Below are positions 29,630 to 38,676 of a DNA stretch of 38,823 nucleotides, one piece after another (the first letter of the stretch is position 1; the number at the start of each line of letters is the position of its first letter). Made by a program: the position numbers and the translations under genes. A model generated the notes under the pieces. The model saw only the letters and a list, made by a program, of their open reading frames with translations. It was not told where the DNA came from and did no database searches. Origin of the DNA: Acidobacteriota bacterium (GTDB taxonomy: Bacteria; Acidobacteriota; CAIWXX01); assembly GCA_016191015.1 (NCBI GenBank), contig JACPPM010000338.1, positions 1 to 38,823 of the forward strand, read 5' to 3'.

Positions 29630-31594
29630 TCAACGACTGACCTGCGATGACAGAATCCCACTCACGGCAGCGGAACGCGGCGGGGCCAGCGGAGCGTGGA
29701 CCGCGAAATTCTTGAGCGTGAGCACGGGCCGATAGGACTCTCTGACCGCGACGCTGATCGGTTCCGTGATCAGATTCTCCCGGCCGTACGCATCGATGCG
29801 CGAATCCCCCCAGCGAGTTAGTTGATCGACGATTTGATCCTCGATGATGAGCGCGGGGGTGTGTTGTTGGATCGCCGCCACCATCTCTGCGTTTTGCTGT
29901 TCGTTATGGTAGCCAGGCAGAGTGCCGCTGAATCGCAGCGCATTAGATCGCCCGGTCACACAGTAGAGGTAGGGGGACCAGTAGTAGGCGAAGATCTTCT
30001 GCCCCGCGTCGGTGCTTCCTTGAACGTAACTGTTCACTGTCCTGATGTCTTCGGCGAACTGCGCGTCAGTGGTCCAGACCGGACCGAGCGAAGTCTGGAT
30101 GTAGATGCGCCTCGGTCGTCCCAATGCCAGATTGCGGTGGGCGCCCAGAAGCCTATCCGACACGTCCAGGAAAGCGAGTGCGAGGATGCAAATCGCCACA
30201 ATGAACCGCAACCCGCGCAGAGGGCTGGCCAGCTTTGGACGGACCAGGCTGACTCGAACTCCGGTGTACTTCGAGGTTGCCTCGCCCGAGGCCCGCTCAA
30301 GCCCGAGCCGCAGCGCCGGCAGGTATGAGGCTGCAATGTCAGTGAAGCTCCTTAACTGTATCCGAAGAATAAGTCCTTCTGGCACGCCGGGGCCCTCCGG
30401 CGGAGGCCTCACGACCTCAACCCAACGGGAGATCCTGACGGGGAACTTGAGTCCTGTTACCAGATAGGAGACCGCGAAAACAAAGGCCAATGTCGACGTC
30501 TGCTTGATGAAGTAGGTGTTGGGGCCAGCGACGACTTGAGCGAAGAGGGCGATCCCCACCATAAGGACTATTCCATAGACCGTCAGCTCCGAATCTCGCT
30601 TGTCTTTCCGCCAGTTGGTGACGGCCCGCACGCCGAAATGGACAGACGCAGCTGCCAGGACCAGCGGTGGCAGGTATCCGACAGCGGCGAGATAGATCCC
30701 TTGACGTACCGCCCAGAAAGACGGCAGTCTCGAGATTACCGCGACCAGCTCTCGGTAGCCGTAGCCGAAATACGGGACGGAGTGATAGGCCCGGTAGGTC
30801 GAGAAGATCCACGTGACTGTGCACGAATAGGCGTCGGCTAGGGCACCGTGTGCCGCCAGGTAGCCGATCATGCCTCCGATCGGAACCAGGGCTCCGCCGA
30901 GGAACGCGACGCTAGGCCGGAGAGCAGAGTGGCGATGCCAGAGCGGCATCCAAATCAACACCCAGGATACCCCCGCCCCGACCAAAACCACGCCGAGATG
31001 CTGCGTAGTACAGACAGCAAGCCCGGCTGCGGCGCCGGACGCGATGAGGCACCACAATCGGCAGGTTTCGACGTATCGGACAAGGAAATAGGCCATGAGC
31101 AACGCCATGAGGTGACTGAGGACGTGATGATCGACGACCCACCAAGATCTGCACTTCGCGATCTCGATGAAGAGCAATGGTGGGAGGAGGGCAGCGAAAG
31201 GCGACCGGATGACGCGCCGGGCCAGCATGTACGTGAGGCAGACTTCGCCGGCGTACAGGAGAAACAACACGAGGCGGACCGTGACGATCTGTGTGCCGAG
31301 CACACCGAAGATGCCGGCGATGAAGAAGAAGACACCCGGCGTGACGAAATCAAAAAAGTCGCGATAGATCACCTCGCCGCGAAGGATTCTGATCGCCTCG
31401 TCATAGTACAGACCCTCATCTGTGGCAAAAAAGGCTCGGAGGTAGCCGGATGATGAGTAGATGGTGACGAGAAGAAGAAACGCGTGAGGGAGGACCGACA
31501 GGGCCAACCGGGAGATCCGACGCGAGGGTGTTTCCGAGTCCGAGACGGCATGCGAGCCGGGCGCGGCGTCCGTGGTGGGTTGGTCGATCATCAC
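29630..31594 (-). CDS. GT-C glycosyltransferase-like membrane protein, tandem paralogue 1
   Basis: 654 aa. After a Pro/Ser-rich cytoplasmic N-terminus and the first membrane segment, the loop FATDEGLYYDEAIRIL then GEVIYRDFFDFVTPGVFFF carries the catalytic-type Asp-Glu pair of PMT_2/GT39 proteins. About ten more membrane segments follow, a basic cytoplasmic stretch (about residues 390-455), a last segment and a soluble C-terminal domain (IYIQTSLGPVWTTDAQ, KIFAYYWSPYLYCVTG). It would transfer a sugar from a polyprenyl-phosphate donor outside the membrane; acceptor unknown. Its ATG overlaps the stop of the upstream paralogue (ATGA). The end is 16 bp from the convergent remnant at 28945-29613. 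Confidence 0.82.
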   Translation of the reverse strand: MMIDQPTTDAAPGSHAVSDSETPSRRISRLALSVLPHAFLLLVTIYSSSGYLRAFFATDEGLYYDEAIRILRGEVIYRDFFDFVTPGVFFFIAGIFGVLGTQIVTVRLVLFLLYAGEVCLTYMLARRVIRSPFAALLPPLLFIEIAKCRSWWVVDHHVLSHLMALLMAYFLVRYVETCRLWCLIASGAAAGLAVCTTQHLGVVLVGAGVSWVLIWMPLWHRHSALRPSVAFLGGALVPIGGMIGYLAAHGALADAYSCTVTWIFSTYRAYHSVPYFGYGYRELVAVISRLPSFWAVRQGIYLAAVGYLPPLVLAAASVHFGVRAVTNWRKDKRDSELTVYGIVLMVGIALFAQVVAGPNTYFIKQTSTLAFVFAVSYLVTGLKFPVRISRWVEVVRPPPEGPGVPEGLILRIQLRSFTDIAASYLPALRLGLERASGEATSKYTGVRVSLVRPKLASPLRGLRFIVAICILALAFLDVSDRLLGAHRNLALGRPRRIYIQTSLGPVWTTDAQFAEDIRTVNSYVQGSTDAGQKIFAYYWSPYLYCVTGRSNALRFSGTLPGYHNEQQNAEMVAAIQQHTPALIIEDQIVDQLTRWGDSRIDAYGRENLITEPISVAVRESYRPVLTLKNFAVHAPLAPPRSAAVSGILSSQVSR

Positions 31595-33444
31595 GGGGTG
31601 GGTGGCTGGAGCGGGGCAAGAACAGCGAAGTGCTTCGTCTGCAGGACGGGTGTGTAGAATTGTTGCACCGCCACCAGGAGAGGCTCACGAGGGAGGTTCT
31701 CCGCCCCGTATCTCAGGAGTCGGAGATCCTCCCTTCGCAGGTTGAGCTCGACGGTCTGATCTTTGATGACGAGTGCGGCTTTGTGTTCCGAAAGGGCACG
31801 TACGACCTCGTCGATCTGCAGCGGCGAATGATACCCCGGCCAGAATATGGCATACCGCGTCGCATTGGGCCGTTGGACGAAGCTGTACAGGTAGGGCGTA
31901 TGATAGAGAACGAAGATCGGGTCTCCGGGTCGGCTCGCCGTTTTCACAAATTCGCAGATCTGCTTTATGTCGTCGCCCAACGCCGCGTTGAGAGTCCAGA
32001 GGCGTCCAACAGGTGTATCGATGTAAACGCGCAACGACCGGTTCTGCAGAGCCCTCTGCCGATCGGCGAAAAGACCAGTGCCGATGTCCCAATAAAGCCA
32101 CACGAGAACTACTAGACAGAGAGGCTGAAACACCCTCCGCATGATGTGCGTGAGGCGCAGTCCTGAGAGGTCGAGAGTCAGGGCCCGGCCCTCCCCCGTG
32201 CTCCCGTCCAGCGGTGGGTGCAGGCGGACTCGTGACATGAGGGAGCGTTCGGTTCGTTTCGCCGTGAGGAAGCCTAGATGCAAGTTGAGGACATTCCGGC
32301 CGTCCTCCGCTCGCGCGCGATCGAACCAGAATCTGATGGTTGGCAGGACATAGGGCTTCCAAGCCGACAGAAGCTCGGCCACGAAGATGAACGTCAGGGT
32401 AACATTCTGCCTGACCGCCCAGTAGTAGTTCGCATGCGGGAAGAGGTGTCCCACCAGCGCCGCGCTTATACTCCAGACGACTCCATAGGCAAGGAGGTCC
32501 CGGATCTCAGGCCCTTCGAGCCGCCTCCAGAAGAGGCCGTACACAAGACGCGCGAGGCCGATCAGCATGGCGAGGACAGACACGTAACCGATCAGGACAA
32601 GTTGCACGATAGACCTCAGAGCTGCGAGTCCCGAGAGATTCCGTGAGGCCCGGACGATGAGTTTCCGACCTTCGTCGTAATACGGTGCCGTTCCCTCGTA
32701 TCCCTTGTAATTGCCAAAGACCCAATTCACGCAGCAATCATAGGCGGCGGCCATCGCTCCGTTGGCGATGAGATAGACCCCGAGCATCGCAACGGGAAGA
32801 GCCACACCGAGGAGAAACGCCGTGGTTGGCTGCCGCCGCGATCGCTTGAGGAAGCGCGGTCCAATGTAACATACCCACGGCGTCGCCGCGACGAAAAGGA
32901 GCACGCCGAGGTGCTGCGTGATGCACAGAGCGCACCCAACGGACAGGCCGGAACAGAAGCCCAGCCACAGCTTGTCCTCGTCCAGAGAGCGAACCAGGAA
33001 ATACGCCGTTGCGACCGCAGTGAAGTGACTCAACACGTGATGCTGGACAGACCACCACGCATCGTATTTCGCCAGGTACACGAAGAGCAGTGCGGGCAGG
33101 TATGCGAGGGAAGGGCGGCGAAGCAGCCGAATCCCGAGCCAGAAGATCAGCCAAGTTTCGAGCAGGTACAGCACGAAGAGGCCGTACCTCACGGCGACAA
33201 TGTGCTCGCCGAATATCTCAAAGATCCATTTGATGAAAAAGAAAGTGCCCGGTGTCACGAACTCGAAAAAATCACGATAAATCACCTCGCCGTGCAGCAT
33301 CCGCTGGGCCTCTTGATAGTAGAGGCCTTCATCGAAGGCTGGCAGAGAGAGGCGATAGTGGAATGAGAACAGGAAGGTGATGACGATCAGGAAAAGGCCG
33401 TGCAACCAGTATGCCGGGCGAGACGCGCGAGTTTCTGTGTCCAT
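31591..33444 (-). CDS. GT-C glycosyltransferase-like membrane protein, tandem paralogue 2
   Basis: 617 aa from ATG at 33444. The pattern matches paralogue 1 step by step: PAFDEGLYYQEAQRML, GEVIYRDFFEFVTPGTFFF, HHVLSHFTAVATAYFLV, ITQHLGVLLFVA, and a soluble C-terminus with SLRVYIDTPVGRLWTLN and FVLYHTPYLYSF. The two clearly arose by tandem duplication and have since diverged. Upstream ATG (33465) and TTG (33483) are in frame, but the first falls in the spacer and the second in the -35 box of a good promoter, so ATG at 33444 is chosen. First gene of a two-gene operon. Confidence 0.83.
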   Translation of the reverse strand: MDTETRASRPAYWLHGLFLIVITFLFSFHYRLSLPAFDEGLYYQEAQRMLHGEVIYRDFFEFVTPGTFFFIKWIFEIFGEHIVAVRYGLFVLYLLETWLIFWLGIRLLRRPSLAYLPALLFVYLAKYDAWWSVQHHVLSHFTAVATAYFLVRSLDEDKLWLGFCSGLSVGCALCITQHLGVLLFVAATPWVCYIGPRFLKRSRRQPTTAFLLGVALPVAMLGVYLIANGAMAAAYDCCVNWVFGNYKGYEGTAPYYDEGRKLIVRASRNLSGLAALRSIVQLVLIGYVSVLAMLIGLARLVYGLFWRRLEGPEIRDLLAYGVVWSISAALVGHLFPHANYYWAVRQNVTLTFIFVAELLSAWKPYVLPTIRFWFDRARAEDGRNVLNLHLGFLTAKRTERSLMSRVRLHPPLDGSTGEGRALTLDLSGLRLTHIMRRVFQPLCLVVLVWLYWDIGTGLFADRQRALQNRSLRVYIDTPVGRLWTLNAALGDDIKQICEFVKTASRPGDPIFVLYHTPYLYSFVQRPNATRYAIFWPGYHSPLQIDEVVRALSEHKAALVIKDQTVELNLRREDLRLLRYGAENLPREPLLVAVQQFYTPVLQTKHFAVLAPLQPPTP

Positions 33445-33454
33445 GGTCGCGCAC

Positions 33455-33483
33455 AGACTAATCATCGCCGCCCCGCAGGTCAA
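33455..33483 (-). promoter_or_regulatory. Near-leaderless promoter of the tandem GT-C operon
   Basis: On the minus strand TTGACC (33478-33483), exactly 17 bp, TAGTCT (33455-33460), then 10 nt to the ATG at 33444. The rest of the 170-bp gap to the hydrolase gene shows nothing. Confidence 0.55.
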
Positions 33484-33657
33484 GCGCTCGAAGCTCTTCC
33501 CACCGTGGGTGCACTTTCTGTTGTGTGGCCGTGCCTGACACTCTATTGCGGCCTCGACATGCGGATCTCCCAGCTCGGCCGGCCTTTGCTGTCCGCTCCT
33601 TCGTTTTCGCGAGTCGTCCTCGCCACGCTGAGGTTCGTCACCCCCACAGGGAGGCTC

Positions 33658-34842
33658 CTAGCGCCTGTGATCCGTTCGGGCGATCAGGCTCTTGAATGCG
33701 GTGGCCGTCTCCTCGACGCCACAGACGGCGTACGGTGGCAACGGGTGGTCGGACTCGAAAACCATAAGATCCCCGGGGGCCTCCAGCCGTATCGCACCCA
33801 GATCCTCGGCCATGGGGTCGAGTCCGAGTTGCTCGACGAAGAAGGCGTATGTCGCGGCCCGCTTAGAGGGTCCATAATCATGCCCCTCGTCGCCCAGATG
33901 TAAAGAATGTACATCCATGCGGGCGCCGGCCGCGCGATAAGCGCTGGAGATGAACGGCCATCCATCCTCCGGAAAGGTGCTTGTCGGATCAACCGCTCCG
34001 GCATTCCGGCCGCATGAGACCAGAAGGAGCGGCCTGGGAGCGATCGATGCCGCAAGCTCCACCATGTTTGTCCCCGGCGCTCTCATGAGTCCCATCCCGG
34101 TCTCGCACAAACAGGATGGAGAAAACCAGGACCATGGATAGACGATCACGATGGCCGCACAGACTCGGACGCGCCTATCGGCGATTGTCAGATAGATCGC
34201 CTGCGTACCGCCCCCCGAGGCGCCTGCGACCCCGATCAGGGTCGGGTCGACCTCCTCCATGCTCGAGAGATAGTCGAGGGCGCGGATGCTGTTCCAGGTC
34301 TGGAGAGCCGGCACGAGCGGGTCGGTGTGGGATGTTTGCACGGAGTCATCCCATCCCACCATGCTGTAGGCGAAAACGACGGCCCCCATCCGTGCCAGAT
34401 GCGCCGCCAGAATCTGATGCTCATCTCGCAACCTCCCAAGCGGGCGGAAGTGACCATCAGGGAGAAGGATCGCCGGTCGCGAACCCGACCTGCCCAACGG
34501 TCTGTAGAGATTCCCGGTGCAGTAGAACCCCGGCAGGGATTCAACCGCCACGTTCTCCACCGCATACTCAGGATAGTCACGCCTGCTGTGCACGATCGTC
34601 CTGGGCGGTCCCCCCTGCGGGACAGGCCAGAGATGCAAGCCTCGCAGCAAGCCGACCCGCAGAGCCTCGGTTCGCCGGGTGAAGTCGGCGCCAATCTCAT
34701 AGTGCTTTCGCGCAATCCTGAGCTGTTCAATGACCCTATCTCTTGCCTGCTCACTTGAATCTGCACGGGGTAGCGTGCCTGTCGCGAAGAGGCAGGAAGC
34801 CCCGATGATGATGGCAGAGGGGAATGAGGTGATTCTCTTCAT
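33658..34842 (-). CDS. Secreted alpha/beta hydrolase (acetyl-xylan-esterase-like)
   Basis: 394 aa with a signal-peptide-like N-terminus (MKRITSFPSAIIIGASCLFA, with a likely cut near residue 27). The nucleophile elbow is GASGG with Ser209 in IGVAGASGGGTQAI; the catalytic His is His321 in LGDEGHDYGPSKR, and an Asp in AGAVDPTS (residue 285) is a candidate third member. The family includes acetyl-xylan esterases and related carbohydrate esterases, so removal of acyl groups from a glycan outside the cytoplasm is plausible. It is divergent to asnB with 179 bp between. No ribosome site of note and no neighbour on its strand close enough for an operon. Confidence 0.8.
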   Translation of the reverse strand: MKRITSFPSAIIIGASCLFATGTLPRADSSEQARDRVIEQLRIARKHYEIGADFTRRTEALRVGLLRGLHLWPVPQGGPPRTIVHSRRDYPEYAVENVAVESLPGFYCTGNLYRPLGRSGSRPAILLPDGHFRPLGRLRDEHQILAAHLARMGAVVFAYSMVGWDDSVQTSHTDPLVPALQTWNSIRALDYLSSMEEVDPTLIGVAGASGGGTQAIYLTIADRRVRVCAAIVIVYPWSWFSPSCLCETGMGLMRAPGTNMVELAASIAPRPLLLVSCGRNAGAVDPTSTFPEDGWPFISSAYRAAGARMDVHSLHLGDEGHDYGPSKRAATYAFFVEQLGLDPMAEDLGAIRLEAPGDLMVFESDHPLPPYAVCGVEETATAFKSLIARTDHRR

Positions 34843-35006
34843 TTACGTCAACCCCGCCCGTGGGCCAATCTTACCGAAACCGGTCCCGCCGCGCCAGGTC
34901 ATGCACAAGGGTATTCAAGAGTGCGCGGCTCGGCTGTCGACTGGCATCGGCGATACCAGGTAGGGGCGGTGAACGAGCGGTCGCACGAGGATTCTGCGAT
35001 GCGTGC

Positions 35007-35012
35007 TACAAT
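35007..35012 (+). promoter_or_regulatory. -10-like box close to the asnB start
   Basis: TACAAT ends 9 nt before the ATG at 35022. No acceptable -35 at 16-18 bp was found and there is no ribosome site, so a short or absent leader is likely but less certain than for the other genes. Confidence 0.35.
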
Positions 35013-35021
35013 CCCACCCAG

Positions 35022-36983
35022 ATGTGTGGTATTTGCGGAGTTGCGTATGGTCAGAGGGACCGAATCGTGGCCCCCGGGCTGCTCGAAGCAATGTGCCGGA
35101 CGCTCGTTCATCGCGGGCCGGATGACCAGGGCACATTTGTAGATCGGCACGTCGGCCTCGGCAACCGACGCCTCTCCATCATTGACTTGGAGGGTGGCCA
35201 CCAGCCGATTCACAACGAGGACCAGACGGTCTGGGTGGTGCTCAACGGCGAGATCTACAACTACCTGGATCTGACGCAGATGCTCGAGCGTCGCGGCCAT
35301 CACTTCTACACGAAAAGCGATACTGAAGCGATCGTGCATGCCTACGAGGAGTTCGGAGACGAGTGCCTGGAACATCTGAACGGGATGTTTGCTTTCGCAC
35401 TGTGGGACGCCCCACGCCAGCGAATCATCCTCGCGCGCGACCGCGCCGGGATCAAGCCTCTGTACTACGCACTCCACGATGGGGCGCTCATCTTCGGATC
35501 GGAGCTGAAGGCGATCCTTGCCTATCCGGGTCTGCCGCGATCCGTGGACCTGGTCGCACTGAACGAATATTTGAGCTTCGAATACGTTCCTGCTCCCCGC
35601 ACGATCTTTCGAGGAATCTCGAAACTCCTCCCTGGACACGCAATGTCCTTCGAGGATGGCCGCCTCCGAACCTGGAAATACTGGGACATCAACCTCACAC
35701 GAAGCGAAAACGTTCAACGAAAACCCCTCGCGGAATATGAGACTGAGCTGCTCCAGCTCCTGCGCGAAGCCGTGCGGAAGGAGATGGTGAGCGATGTGCC
35801 GATCGGTGTGCTCCTCAGCGGAGGTATCGACTCAAGCGCCGTGGCGGCGCTGATGGTCGAAGCGTCGCCGGGACGGGTACAGAGTTTCTCGATCTCCTTC
35901 GAAGATCCCACGTTCGATGAATCCTGCTACGCCCGCTTGGCCGCGCGTACCGTGGGCACCGAGCATCACGAGCTGCTCCTGACGGCGACCGACGTCGCCG
36001 GGCTCCTTCCCCCCATCGCGAACTCGATGGATGAGCCCCTCGGGGACTCCTCGCTCCTCCCCACCTACATCCTCTCCCAGCTCGCTCGCCAACACGTGAA
36101 GGTGGCGCTGGGCGGAGACGGAGGGGATGAGCTCTTCGGAGGCTATTCGACTTTGCAAGCGCACCGGCTGGTCGAATACTACGAGCGATATCTGCCATCC
36201 TACCTCAGGCAGCGAGTGGCACCGCGCATGGCCGAGCTTCTCCCGACCTCCTTCAACAACATCAGCCTCGACTTCAAGCTTCGCCGCTTTCTTCTTGCTC
36301 GGGGCGTGCCCCCAGCCGTGCGCCATCACTACTGGCTCGGTTCGTTCAGGCCCGAGGAAAAGGAACGGCTCCTGCAGCCATGGGCGCGGCTCACCGAGAA
36401 AGACACCTACGATGTGGTCTTCCGGCACCTCGAGCAATGCACGGCCCGGGCCCCGATGAATCAGCTCCTCTACTGCGATTTCAAGCTCTACATGGAAGGC
36501 GGGATGCTTCCCAAGGTGGATCGCATGAGCATGGCCAACTCACTCGAGGTCCGAGCCCCTCTCTTGAACCATACTCTCGTAAAGTACGTTGCCAGGATCC
36601 CGCATGAGCTGAAACTCCACGGCCTCACCACCAAGTACCTGCTTCGCCGGAGCATGCGCGGGCTCCTACCCTCGAAGATTTTGCGCCGTGGTAAGAAAGG
36701 ATTCAACATTCCCGTTGCTAAGTGGCTCGCGGGCCCGCTTCGCGAACTGGCCGAGTCTCTCCTCTCGCCCGAGCGGCTCAGTCGATCCGGGTTCTTCAAC
36801 CCCTCTTACGTCCGCACTCTCCTTGACGAGCACATGACCGGAAGGAAAGACAATCGCAAGCTGCTATGGACATTGCTCGCCTTCCAGCTCTGGCACGAAC
36901 GGTGGATGGTGGACACCGCCAAGCCCGCCGATCCCGCCCCAATACCGCGGCAGGCACCCGAAGGATCCGGGGAGACCTCCTAG
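35022..36983 (+). CDS. asnB: Asparagine synthetase B-type amidotransferase
   Basis: 653 aa. Glutaminase domain of the Ntn type begins at Cys2 (MCGICGV), with RGPDDQG, RRLSIIDLEGGHQPI and NGEIYNY motifs; the synthetase domain has the PP-loop LLSGGIDSSAVAAL near residues 264-277 and GGDGGDELFGGY near 365. It hydrolyses Gln and, with ATP, transfers ammonia to Asp or, in many glycan clusters, to a sugar carboxylate. The ATG at 35022 is the only start that leaves Cys2 next to the initiator. The frame continues upstream without homology. Its place next to envelope genes favours a glycan-amidating role, but true Asn synthesis cannot be excluded. Confidence 0.92.
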   Translation: MCGICGVAYGQRDRIVAPGLLEAMCRTLVHRGPDDQGTFVDRHVGLGNRRLSIIDLEGGHQPIHNEDQTVWVVLNGEIYNYLDLTQMLERRGHHFYTKSDTEAIVHAYEEFGDECLEHLNGMFAFALWDAPRQRIILARDRAGIKPLYYALHDGALIFGSELKAILAYPGLPRSVDLVALNEYLSFEYVPAPRTIFRGISKLLPGHAMSFEDGRLRTWKYWDINLTRSENVQRKPLAEYETELLQLLREAVRKEMVSDVPIGVLLSGGIDSSAVAALMVEASPGRVQSFSISFEDPTFDESCYARLAARTVGTEHHELLLTATDVAGLLPPIANSMDEPLGDSSLLPTYILSQLARQHVKVALGGDGGDELFGGYSTLQAHRLVEYYERYLPSYLRQRVAPRMAELLPTSFNNISLDFKLRRFLLARGVPPAVRHHYWLGSFRPEEKERLLQPWARLTEKDTYDVVFRHLEQCTARAPMNQLLYCDFKLYMEGGMLPKVDRMSMANSLEVRAPLLNHTLVKYVARIPHELKLHGLTTKYLLRRSMRGLLPSKILRRGKKGFNIPVAKWLAGPLRELAESLLSPERLSRSGFFNPSYVRTLLDEHMTGRKDNRKLLWTLLAFQLWHERWMVDTAKPADPAPIPRQAPEGSGETS

Positions 36984-37018
36984 GCCGGGGCAGCCGTCGA
37001 GAGCCGTACGTCAATCGG

Positions 37019-38518
37019 CTACAGGTAGCCCAGCAGTTTGAGACGCTCGATGAGCTCTGGGTCGTTGAGCGGCTGGGAAGCAGGGTATTTCATGTGATCG
37101 CGCTTGGTTGGTGGCACTTCGAGTTTCATCAGAAGCTCGCGCTGAAGCTGCCCGAGAAGATCAGGAGCCATTGCCATCGGGTCGAGCGGCCCTCCCACCC
37201 GCATCCGGTCGTACAGCAACCACTCACCCGACGTGCTCACCGACCCGAACGTGCTCCTGCCCTCGAAGTATCCCGCCAAGGACGCTTTGGGACGCCAGGT
37301 CAACTTCCATCGCTCGCTTTGAATAGAAACCGTGTTCGATTCAAAGCTATAGCTAAACGCCTTGCCCAGTTTCTGGTCCGGGTTCGAGGATGCGAACAGC
37401 GGACTGAGCGATTGCCCATCCCAGGCAGGACCTTTCAGCCCCGTGAGGTCCATTATAGTCGGAAATATGTCGGCGGTCTCGACGACCTTGGATAACCTGA
37501 TCCCCCGACCCGTTTCGCCCGGGATGTGCCAGATCAATGGCACGTGGATCTCGGCTTCCGTCAGAGTCTCTCCATGGCTGAAGTACTGAACGGCCGGACC
37601 GTCAGGATCGCCCATGTATTCTCCATGGTCCGCCGTGAACACCACCATAGTCTCTTCCAGTGCCCCTGCGCGGCGCAATTCATCGAGAAGCCTGCCAATC
37701 TGGTCATCCATCGCGCGAATCTCGCCGTCATACCGACGGAGGTAGTATGCGAGATCCTGGCGAGGTGGATCGAACGCCTGGCGATGTATGCGCTCGACGT
37801 CGATTTCCAAAGCAGTCGAGTACGACGACTCCGGAAAGGCCTCGTCGTACGGCGGGAGAGGATCGTAGGCCGCATGGGGATCCATGAAGTGAATCCAGAG
37901 GAAGAAGTTCCGTGGCTGCGTGGTACGGAACCAGCCGATTCCAAGATCGACCAGGTCCTTCGCCCGTTTTTCGGCCATCGAATCGAAGTGCCCGCCAGGC
38001 CTGGTTACAGCTTCGTAACTGGGAAATGTATCGAAATAGCTTTCGAACCCCTGGGCCAGGCCGGTTCTCTTCGACAGGTTGTATTGCCCGACGATCCCGC
38101 AAGTGGCATATCCACGAGCATGCAAGGCCTCAGCTAGCGTGATGTAGGCATCCGGGAGATTGAGCTGGAGCTGCAGGATCTTGTGCGTCGACGGGTACAG
38201 TCCAGTCATGATCGTCGCCAAGCTCGGGTTGGTCTTCGGGATCTGGCAATAAGCGTTTTCGAACAGGACCGACTGGCCCGCTAACCGGTCGATCGTGGGA
38301 GAGGTCTCGAGGGGATAACCGTAGCATCCCAAGTGATCTGCTCGCAATGTGTCGACCGTGATCAGCAGCACATTGCGGAGCCGTTTCGTCGAGGTGTCCT
38401 GTACGATCGCCAGGATAGTCAAGAGTAACAGCACAGCTCCAACACTGGCAACGGTGAGTGAGGTGGACGAAACGCGGCCGGGCGTCGAGCCGAGCCGTGG
38501 GAAGACGCCTCCTCTCAT
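37019..38518 (-). CDS. Membrane-anchored sulfatase-superfamily protein without formylglycine Cys
   Basis: 499 aa. One membrane segment (about residues 22-40, ASVGAVLLLLTILAIV) anchors an alkaline-phosphatase-superfamily catalytic domain: VLLITVDTLRADHLG (Asp56 and Asp61 as metal ligands), then TNPSLATIMTG, where Thr96 stands at the place of the Cys/Ser that is turned into formylglycine and Leu replaces the Arg of C-x-P-S-R. The later metal site is VVFTADHGEYMGD and a SHGETLTEAEIHVPLIWH stretch follows. With Thr as nucleophile it fits phosphoethanolamine/phosphoglycerol transferases or Thr-type sulfatase homologues better than true sulfatases. ATG at 38518 has GGGGAG 9 nt upstream. Convergent with asnB. 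Confidence 0.85.
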   Translation of the reverse strand: MRGGVFPRLGSTPGRVSSTSLTVASVGAVLLLLTILAIVQDTSTKRLRNVLLITVDTLRADHLGCYGYPLETSPTIDRLAGQSVLFENAYCQIPKTNPSLATIMTGLYPSTHKILQLQLNLPDAYITLAEALHARGYATCGIVGQYNLSKRTGLAQGFESYFDTFPSYEAVTRPGGHFDSMAEKRAKDLVDLGIGWFRTTQPRNFFLWIHFMDPHAAYDPLPPYDEAFPESSYSTALEIDVERIHRQAFDPPRQDLAYYLRRYDGEIRAMDDQIGRLLDELRRAGALEETMVVFTADHGEYMGDPDGPAVQYFSHGETLTEAEIHVPLIWHIPGETGRGIRLSKVVETADIFPTIMDLTGLKGPAWDGQSLSPLFASSNPDQKLGKAFSYSFESNTVSIQSERWKLTWRPKASLAGYFEGRSTFGSVSTSGEWLLYDRMRVGGPLDPMAMAPDLLGQLQRELLMKLEVPPTKRDHMKYPASQPLNDPELIERLKLLGYL

Positions 38519-38557
38519 CGGACGAGACTCCCCGGTTGGCGGCCTTTCACGCGTGTA

Positions 38558-38586
38558 ACCCTAGGATACGCGAATCGGCAAGTCAA
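38558..38586 (-). promoter_or_regulatory. Promoter of the sulfatase-family gene
   Basis: On the minus strand TTGACT (38581-38586), exactly 17 bp, TAGGGT (38558-38563); predicted transcription start about 33 nt before the ATG at 38518, with a ribosome site in between. A conventional leadered promoter. The region 38587-38676 shows nothing. Confidence 0.5.
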
Positions 38587-38676
38587 TCGGCGGCCCATCG
38601 CCACGTCGATCACGGTCGAGAATCTGAATACGTGGCGGCGATCGTATCCCTCCATGTCCGCGCAGTCCCGAGAATG

